Assembly: GCF_000328475.2 (NCBI RefSeq)
Contig: NC_026481.1
Span: forward strand, 310,001 to 374,000
DNA: 64,000 nucleotides
Direction: 5' to 3'
Source of the DNA: Mycosarcoma maydis
Lineage: Eukaryota; Basidiomycota; Ustilaginomycetes; Ustilaginales
The notes under the pieces are model-generated. The model made no database searches. It saw only the letters and a list, made by a program, of their open reading frames with translations, and was not told where the DNA came from. Below, in pieces: positions 58,703 to 64,000 of this stretch. The position numbers and the translations under genes are program-made. How positions within the stretch are numbered: position 1 is the first letter of the stretch; every line of letters begins with the position of its first letter.

Positions 58703-60075
58703 CTATGCGCGCTTAGCACGCTGCAAACGGATAGGTTCGCCGTTCTCGTTGAGCAACGACTCCTTGCCCACACCACGCTCGAGCACGCGTGGCCCATCAC
58801 CCACCTGGGTGTGAATCAGACGGCGAACAGCGCCAGCCTCGTGCACGGGAATCACGTTGGCGTGAAACGAGCTAGGCAGCGACTCGGGCAAACCACGAGC
58901 CTCCTGAGCGCCTCGATGCGAAGCATTGACACCCTTGCCCAACAGATCGAAGGTGTCGTCGAAGTCCGCGTTGGGGAAATAGTGGCGAATTGTTTGCAGG
59001 ATGCGCGGCATGTTGTCCTTGGGAGCGTAGAGAACAGCGTTCGGGCCGGCATCGTAGGTGTAAGCCACCAACTTGCCCTTTCCGTCGGCTTCGTTGGCGC
59101 GGTTAAGCTCCTCGACGAGCTGCACAATGGCACGGCTGACGTCGTTCATGTAAAAGATGGGCGGTGCCGTGTCGAGGCAGCATGCGTGGAAGTTGTTCGA
59201 GTCGGCCATGGTGATTTCGGCAAAGGTGTTAAAGTCTTGCTTCTGGATCGCTTCGGAGATCTTGATCATACGTTGCGGTACGACCTCCTTGATACGGTGT
59301 TGCAGAAGCGGGGAGGTCTGGACGGTGCGTTGCATACCAGCAGTCGATGGGGTGCCCTTTTTGGCATCACTGACAACACAAATCAGGGCCTGAAGGTCTG
59401 GCCAGTGCGATTGGGGCGCTACTTGGACGGCGAGACTGTCCTGGCCAGAAGGGTGCTCTCCACCCTGCCAGGCAACGTAACCTCCGAAGAGCGAACGACA
59501 AGCAGATCCACTGCCCTGACGGGCAATGCGCGAGAGCTCAGAGCTCGACACTTCGGGTTGCAATTCATAAAGCGCTGCAAGCGAAGCGATGAGTGCGGCG
59601 AAACCAGAGGCGGATGATGCAAGTCCTGCGGCTGTGGGGAAGTTGTTCTCTGAGCACACGTGAACGGCCCATTCCGAAAGCTGTCGAGCAAGGGTTGTAC
59701 AAACAATATCCACTTCAAATCAGTCAGTGCAAGTTCTGTCTCGAATCGAGCTGTGCATTGTAACCTTACCTTGGCAAGATTGCTGTCCTTGGACTCCTTG
59801 GCCTGTCGGAGCTTTCTCATCTCGTCGATGCACCTGCGCAGGCGACCGTCTGCCTTGATGGCCTCCTCTTCGCCGTTCAGCCACAAGCGATCCTGAGAGC
59901 CGAAGCTAGCATCGGCACGAGCAGTGGTGACGGATCGCAGATGGTCCTGATCCAGGGTGACTGACAGACTGTCGTTGGTAGGAAGAATGAGGGTGGTGTC
60001 CTTCTTTCCCCAGTACTTGATGACAGCGATGTTGACGGGTGCCGAACACGTCGCTTGGTAGATAGTCGACGACAT
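58703..60075 (-). CDS. mvd1: Mevalonate diphosphate decarboxylase
   Basis: Converts mevalonate-5-diphosphate to isopentenyl diphosphate in sterol/isoprenoid synthesis (ERG19 homologue). Exon 1 is 59770-60075 (102 codons, MSSTIYQATCSAPVNIAVIKYWGK) and exon 2 is 58703-59680; the 89-nt intron has GTAAGG and CGACAG, with CTGACTGAT as branch site. The product is 427 aa. The GHMP kinase-fold motif is ENNFPTAAGLASSASG; also present are IKYWGK, the Ser/Gly loop GSGSACRSLFGGYV with its catalytic-region residues, and DAGPNAV near the end. Its length is normal for the family. It is tail-to-tail with the Trs23 gene. Confidence 0.94.
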
Positions 60076-60692
60076 GGCGAACCGAGTAGAGACAGTGGTG
60101 ATGCTGCTAGAGATGTACGTCGATGATGACCGATAGGAAGGAAAGAAAGCCAGATGATGCGCAGAAGTGGTTGCAACTATTCTCGTATGATCTGCAGCCT
60201 GCACCGAACGTGGAATTTTGGACTCGCGTGTTGTTGGACTTTGGCTCAAGTTCTTCCAGGGCCCGTTCGCTGCTGTGTCTCTTTCTGGCTCGTCGTCCGT
60301 TCTCAATTCGTGATTCACGATTCAAATTTGCGTTTCTTCACGCGATCTTTTCAGGCTCACCAACAAGCAGCACCTACGATACTCGTTACTGAAGCACACC
60401 TTTTCGGTGTGTTCCTCACCATTCGCACGTTGGTCACGAGCAGATGTCTGATTCACACGGATCGATGAACTGCAATGAACAGTGCTGAGATGGAGATGCT
60501 AACAAGGAGTTTTTGGAAATGCAGGTGGAAAATAAAGCTGGTATCGGTACAATTGGCCAAGGGGAGCTTGAATTAGCTGCTACGAATAGCTCCACTTCGA
60601 GACTGCCTATGCTTGCTATGCCGAGACAGTACACGGGTTGTAAGCGAGCACAAGTGAGCTATGAAAGTGTGGGATGCTTCTTGTTTTTATGC
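60076..60692. other. mvd1 promoter / brx1 3' region
   Basis: 617 bp without a gene. It contains a heptamer pair in opposite orientation at about 60305-60325 (ATTCGTG ATTCACG). Confidence 0.5.
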
Positions 60693-61628
60693 TCAAGCAA
60701 ACACTTTGTTGCGGCTGAGTGCATCCTCGCGTGGCTTGAGACGGTCCTTCTTTGTTCGGAAAGACTCTTGCTGGTTGACACGGTCTGCGTATTTGTTGCC
60801 CTTCTGCTTTCGGACCATGTGACGGATGGCATTCGGTGAAATGTACTCGGGGTTTTCAAAGACAGTGGCACCGCCAAAGCTACCTTCAAAGACGCGAATG
60901 GGCGACAGTACCATTCGAGGACCGATTTCTACTAGTTTGGGCTGCCTTGATGCATCCTTAGCGCCACCTGCCTTCTTCTTTCCATCCTGTGCCTCTTCCA
61001 CCTTGGCCATCGCCGTCGCACCTGGGTCGGACTCGACAATCTGGTAGTTGCGAAACCAGATCTTGTTGTCGACAATCGAAAATGAGATGACGTGGTCGAC
61101 AAAAGGTTTTGCTTTACGTGCGCCCTTGGGCACGCCAAACATCTGAGTAAACATCTCCTTGACCAATGTCCAGTGCGGCTTTTCGTCAAATTCCTTGTCG
61201 AACGAGAGGATGGGTCTCGAGCCTTTTAGGCAGTTGCCAGTCATCTTGAGCTCGTCCATCGTGTGGATGTTCTGCACTTGAAACTTGGCGGAGGGACCGT
61301 TGGGCGTTTTGGACGCCCACATGTACAAATCCTCGCGCTTTCGAGCTTCAAAATAGAGGGCGTTGTTGCAGTTGTTAAGCTCTGCTAGCTCGTTGAGCAG
61401 GTGCAACTGAGATTTCGAGTCGAGCTTAGAGTCCTTCTTTGCATGCGGCATGAGTGACTCGAGGTCGTTGATGAGGTGACGCATGCGAGAGGTGACGCCA
61501 CGAGATGGCAGCATCAGAACCCTCTGCTTGTTTCGACGAATGGGGGCAGCAACCGCATCCTCGTCGTGTGCGTCTGCTTTGCGCTTGCCCTTGGCGGCCT
61601 TGGAAGCCTGCTGGAAGATGGAAGCCAT
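60693..61628 (-). CDS. brx1: Ribosome biogenesis protein Brx1
   Basis: Nucleolar factor of 60S assembly. The 311-aa product starts at the ATG at 61628 (MASIFQQASKAAKGKRKADAH), followed by the Brix domain: QRVLMLPSRGVTSRMRHLINDLESLMPHAKKDSK at about residues 36-70, LNNCNNALYFEARKREDLYMW, and later VDHVISFSIVDNKIWFRNYQI and EIGPRMVLSPIRVFEGSFGG. This order and wording are specific to Brx1 rather than Rpf2 or Imp4. The tail is basic (FRTKKDRLKPREDALSRNKVFA). A Lys/Ala-rich insert sits near residues 205-225. No intron is required. Confidence 0.95.
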   Translation of the reverse strand: MASIFQQASKAAKGKRKADAHDEDAVAAPIRRNKQRVLMLPSRGVTSRMRHLINDLESLMPHAKKDSKLDSKSQLHLLNELAELNNCNNALYFEARKREDLYMWASKTPNGPSAKFQVQNIHTMDELKMTGNCLKGSRPILSFDKEFDEKPHWTLVKEMFTQMFGVPKGARKAKPFVDHVISFSIVDNKIWFRNYQIVESDPGATAMAKVEEAQDGKKKAGGAKDASRQPKLVEIGPRMVLSPIRVFEGSFGGATVFENPEYISPNAIRHMVRKQKGNKYADRVNQQESFRTKKDRLKPREDALSRNKVFA

Positions 61629-61936
61629 TGTCAAATTGTTCTATGTTGACGGAGAAAAGCTAAGGGTCGTGATTGCCGTAGGCGCCGTAGGCAAAGCGTT
61701 CAGAACAGTGATGAAGGTGCCAGAGTGTGATGGAGAGTTGTATGACAAGACTAGCTGATGTGGAGCCCAAAAAGAAAAGAAAAAAAGAAAAGAAAAAATC
61801 TCACGAGTATGTAGCAGGAAGAAACGGAGATCAGGGAAAACCGCACAGGTCGATCAAGAAAAATCCAAAGTCACGTGATTCAGCTACCGACATAGTTCAC
61901 GACCTAACAACAGTAAACTCTTTCCAGCGCACACGT

Positions 61937-61957
61937 CGTGATTCACGATTCGTGATT
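61937..61957. repeat. Heptamer triplet in mixed orientation
   Basis: Three in-phase units, CGTGATT, CACGATT and CGTGATT, upstream of the brx1 start. They show the alternation of CGTG and CACG cores. Confidence 0.85.
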
Positions 61958-63154
61958 TGCACGTTGCACCAGCCAAGAAGGCTTGCACACTTCTGGCGCT
62001 ACGTTGACCACACCAGCTTGGCAAGTGTGAATCACGAATGCCGGAATCACCTTTGACTTCGAGCCGCTATTTTGACTTTCCATGCCAACCTTGCGGTGTG
62101 TTGTCTATGGCAATCGCCAGTTGGACCGGTCAGTGCCGGGGACTTCAGCACTGATTCGAAATTGGCGAGTGCGCCACCTGTTTCAATGGAAGCGAGCAGG
62201 TCCTTCTACGCCCACCAGAACGTACTGAAAAGGGCTCGATCAGGTCAAAGAGTGGCTTTAGTTCGGAGTCCGAAAAGATAGTCACGAGCGAGGCGGTAGA
62301 AGCGGATTTCCAGAAAGCTAAAATCTCAAGAGCCTGACAGGACGTTGCTTCTGGAATACAGCAAAGGAGCCGCTTTCAGAGTGCTTAAGCTCTGACTTGC
62401 TTCTTGATGCGTGCTTAACGCTAAGTGCAACGCGATTGCTTCGCTCAGCAATAAAGAGCAAACGACTTTGGAATTGCAACAAGGCGGGACACGTCTGCAG
62501 TTGTCTCGATCCGAACATCCGTACAAGGTCGCTTGCATTGGCAGTAGCGTGCTTACTCTGGATTTGCCGTTGTTTAGCAGGTCAGCATGGACATGCTTGC
62601 TTTCAGCCGAAACGCATAACGTTCGTAACTCTGGCTTACAATTTCGAGCTTCTCGACGCGTTTATCTCCGAAGGTCTTAAAACTCTGTCAGAAACTTGGT
62701 TGTTCGGCCCGTTTCTTCCATGGGCAGAATGGAAAGCAAGAAGGTTGGTTAAGCTGCTAGAATTGACGAGCATGCAGAATTGCATCACCATTCGCTAGTC
62801 CTAAGTATTTCGTCTGCTTTCTTCGAATCAGCGTGGGCAGCGCTACTCTGGGGGAATCATTGCTGGTACAATCTGTGATTGTCTAGGAAGAATCGTTAAC
62901 GAATCGTAACCTAAAAAACAGCCATCCCGCGGAAATGGAACATCATAACAGATCGGGACATCTATTTTCCGATTTGCACAGAAGGACTGTGCATTGTATA
63001 TCCAGCGAGTCATGATATTCTTATAGTCTTTATCGCAAGATACAAGAGGATCGTACCAACAAGCTACGCTGGCTCCACGACAGCATGAGTAGCGACCTGC
63101 TAGCTTCGTCCAATTGTGTGTACGTCGGTTGATGCGCGTGTGCGTGTGCGTAAT

Positions 63155-63175
63155 AGAGAGAGAGAGAGAGAGAGA
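63155..63175. repeat. (AG)n microsatellite
   Basis: A 21-nt uninterrupted AG run preceded by a GTGTGCGTGTGCG alternating stretch. Confidence 0.9.
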
Positions 63176-64000
63176 AGGGGATTTTCATTCTAGTAGAGAT
63201 CGCCATCTCTCAATCAGCACCAATTCGGGACTTGAGCTCTCTTGTTCTGCGCTCAACAGAGCTTTGCTGGAGTAGCATGGAGTCGAAAAGCTGCCTCGAT
63301 CTGGCACTGGAACAGATATTGTTTTCTAACAAAGAAATGGCATCTGTGGTCTCCAAGAGGCGGCTTGTACAAGTTCACACAAGTAAAGCGAGAAGCTCGA
63401 TTTGAACGTCAGAGAGGCTGCGGCATCGCGCGACGTTGCATACAATCATGAAACGGTGGAATGCAGCTGCAGGTACTGTATTGCAAATGGATCAAGACTG
63501 GGTACAAGTTGCGCCGAATTTTTGACGCTGACATTCACGATTGATAACAAACGCCCTGGATGAGTCATCCCAGCCAAAACAGAGTAGGCTAAGCCACGGT
63601 GTCGTGTGATGCTGAGAGCTTTGCGCCAAGGGCATGATTCGTGGTTTCGGAGATTGGCAGGGAGCTTCGCGATCAGCAGATTCGTGAATCGCACACGGTA
63701 TCTGGATCTTTGCTTCAACATCCCACATGCACGCTGGCTGTAAAGAGCGGAATTAAGAACCCTGCCAGCAGATAACCATTTCGAGGGCGGGCAAAAGGCA
63801 AGACGTCAACAATCGTGAATCATGAATGTCGAATCGAGCGGAGTTAGAATCGTGCATGAATTCTCGATCTTCGTCAGCTCGACAGGTGCCGACCACATCC
63901 TGTAAAAAATTCAATTCAAGATTCACGATTCGAACCTACCAGGGAAAAGCAGTCGGGCCAATGCGCTAACCACGCGAACGAAATAAGCGAGGGTCCGACG

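Larger units (their letters stand above)
61629..64000. other. Gene-poor right end
   Basis: 2.4 kb in which I can support no gene. It contains A-rich sequence near 61770-61800, heptamer copies at 61937-61957, 62027-62040, 63533, 63681-63695, 63810-63830 and 63918-63930, an AG microsatellite, and tRNA-like box sequences close to the edge (rejected below). The longest frames (about 130 codons near 62400) have no recognisable motif. Confidence 0.5.

Noticed and set aside
58019..59617. 532-codon plus-strand frame
   Set aside because: Its first part is Trs23 exon 3, but it then reads through an intron and continues antisense to the mevalonate decarboxylase gene, so it is not a single protein.
62397..62798. 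133-codon plus-strand frame with a CNKAGHVCSC segment resembling a retroelement zinc knuckle
   Set aside because: The Cys/His spacing does not fit CX2CX4HX4C and no other retroelement domain is nearby.
63926..63980. tRNA-like A box (TAGCGCATTGG) and B box (GGTTCGAATC) on the minus strand
   Set aside because: The spacing of D-arm-like and T-loop-like parts is right, but no anticodon stem pairs, the T stem does not pair and the 3' half runs into a heptamer repeat. At most it is a decayed tRNA relic.

Overview
The window is eukaryotic nuclear DNA from a smut fungus (Ustilaginales, Ustilago/Sporisorium group). The evidence is long, mostly intron-poor fungal ORFs, short GT-AG introns pushed to the ends of genes, and a divergent L-ornithine monooxygenase / ferrichrome synthetase pair matching the sid1-sid2 locus of Ustilago maydis. 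The run sid1, sid2, SNF2 ATPase, gcn5, AP180, formate dehydrogenase, fol1, SMG6-like, dnj1 matches, from memory, the U. maydis gene order; I could not check species or strain.

Layout: (1) 2-223, tail of a CWC24-like splicing RING protein. (2) 424-21525, iron-uptake block: sid1 on the minus strand and the 12.3-kb sid2 NRPS gene on the plus strand, separated by a 6.8-kb promoter region with four identical ATCTGATAA sites, the published consensus of fungal iron-responsive GATA repressors (Urbs1/SreA type). (3) 21814-35278, chromatin and trafficking genes: Fun30-like remodeller (-), a possible secreted orphan (-), Gcn5 acetyltransferase (+), AP180 clathrin adaptor (+), formate dehydrogenase (-). 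(4) 37699-48382: a 96-residue orphan (+), trifunctional folate enzyme Fol1 (-), SMG6/EST1-like PIN protein (+), ER co-chaperone Dnj1 (-). (5) 49270-61628: orphan membrane protein (-), Bmt5-like rRNA methyltransferase (+), Tms1/Serinc (-), TM9/EMP70 protein (-), TRAPP subunit Trs23 (+), mevalonate diphosphate decarboxylase (-), ribosome-biogenesis factor Brx1 (-). (6) 61629-64000, no recognisable gene.

Most genes are housekeeping. The coherent system is ferrichrome synthesis: Sid1 hydroxylates ornithine, and Sid2 assembles the hydroxamate peptide after the ornithine has been acylated by an enzyme not seen here. The intergenic DNA is the other distinctive feature: most gaps carry tandem or scattered copies of the heptamers CGTGAAT and CACGAAT (either strand). 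I saw no intact tRNA, rRNA, CRISPR or complete transposon.
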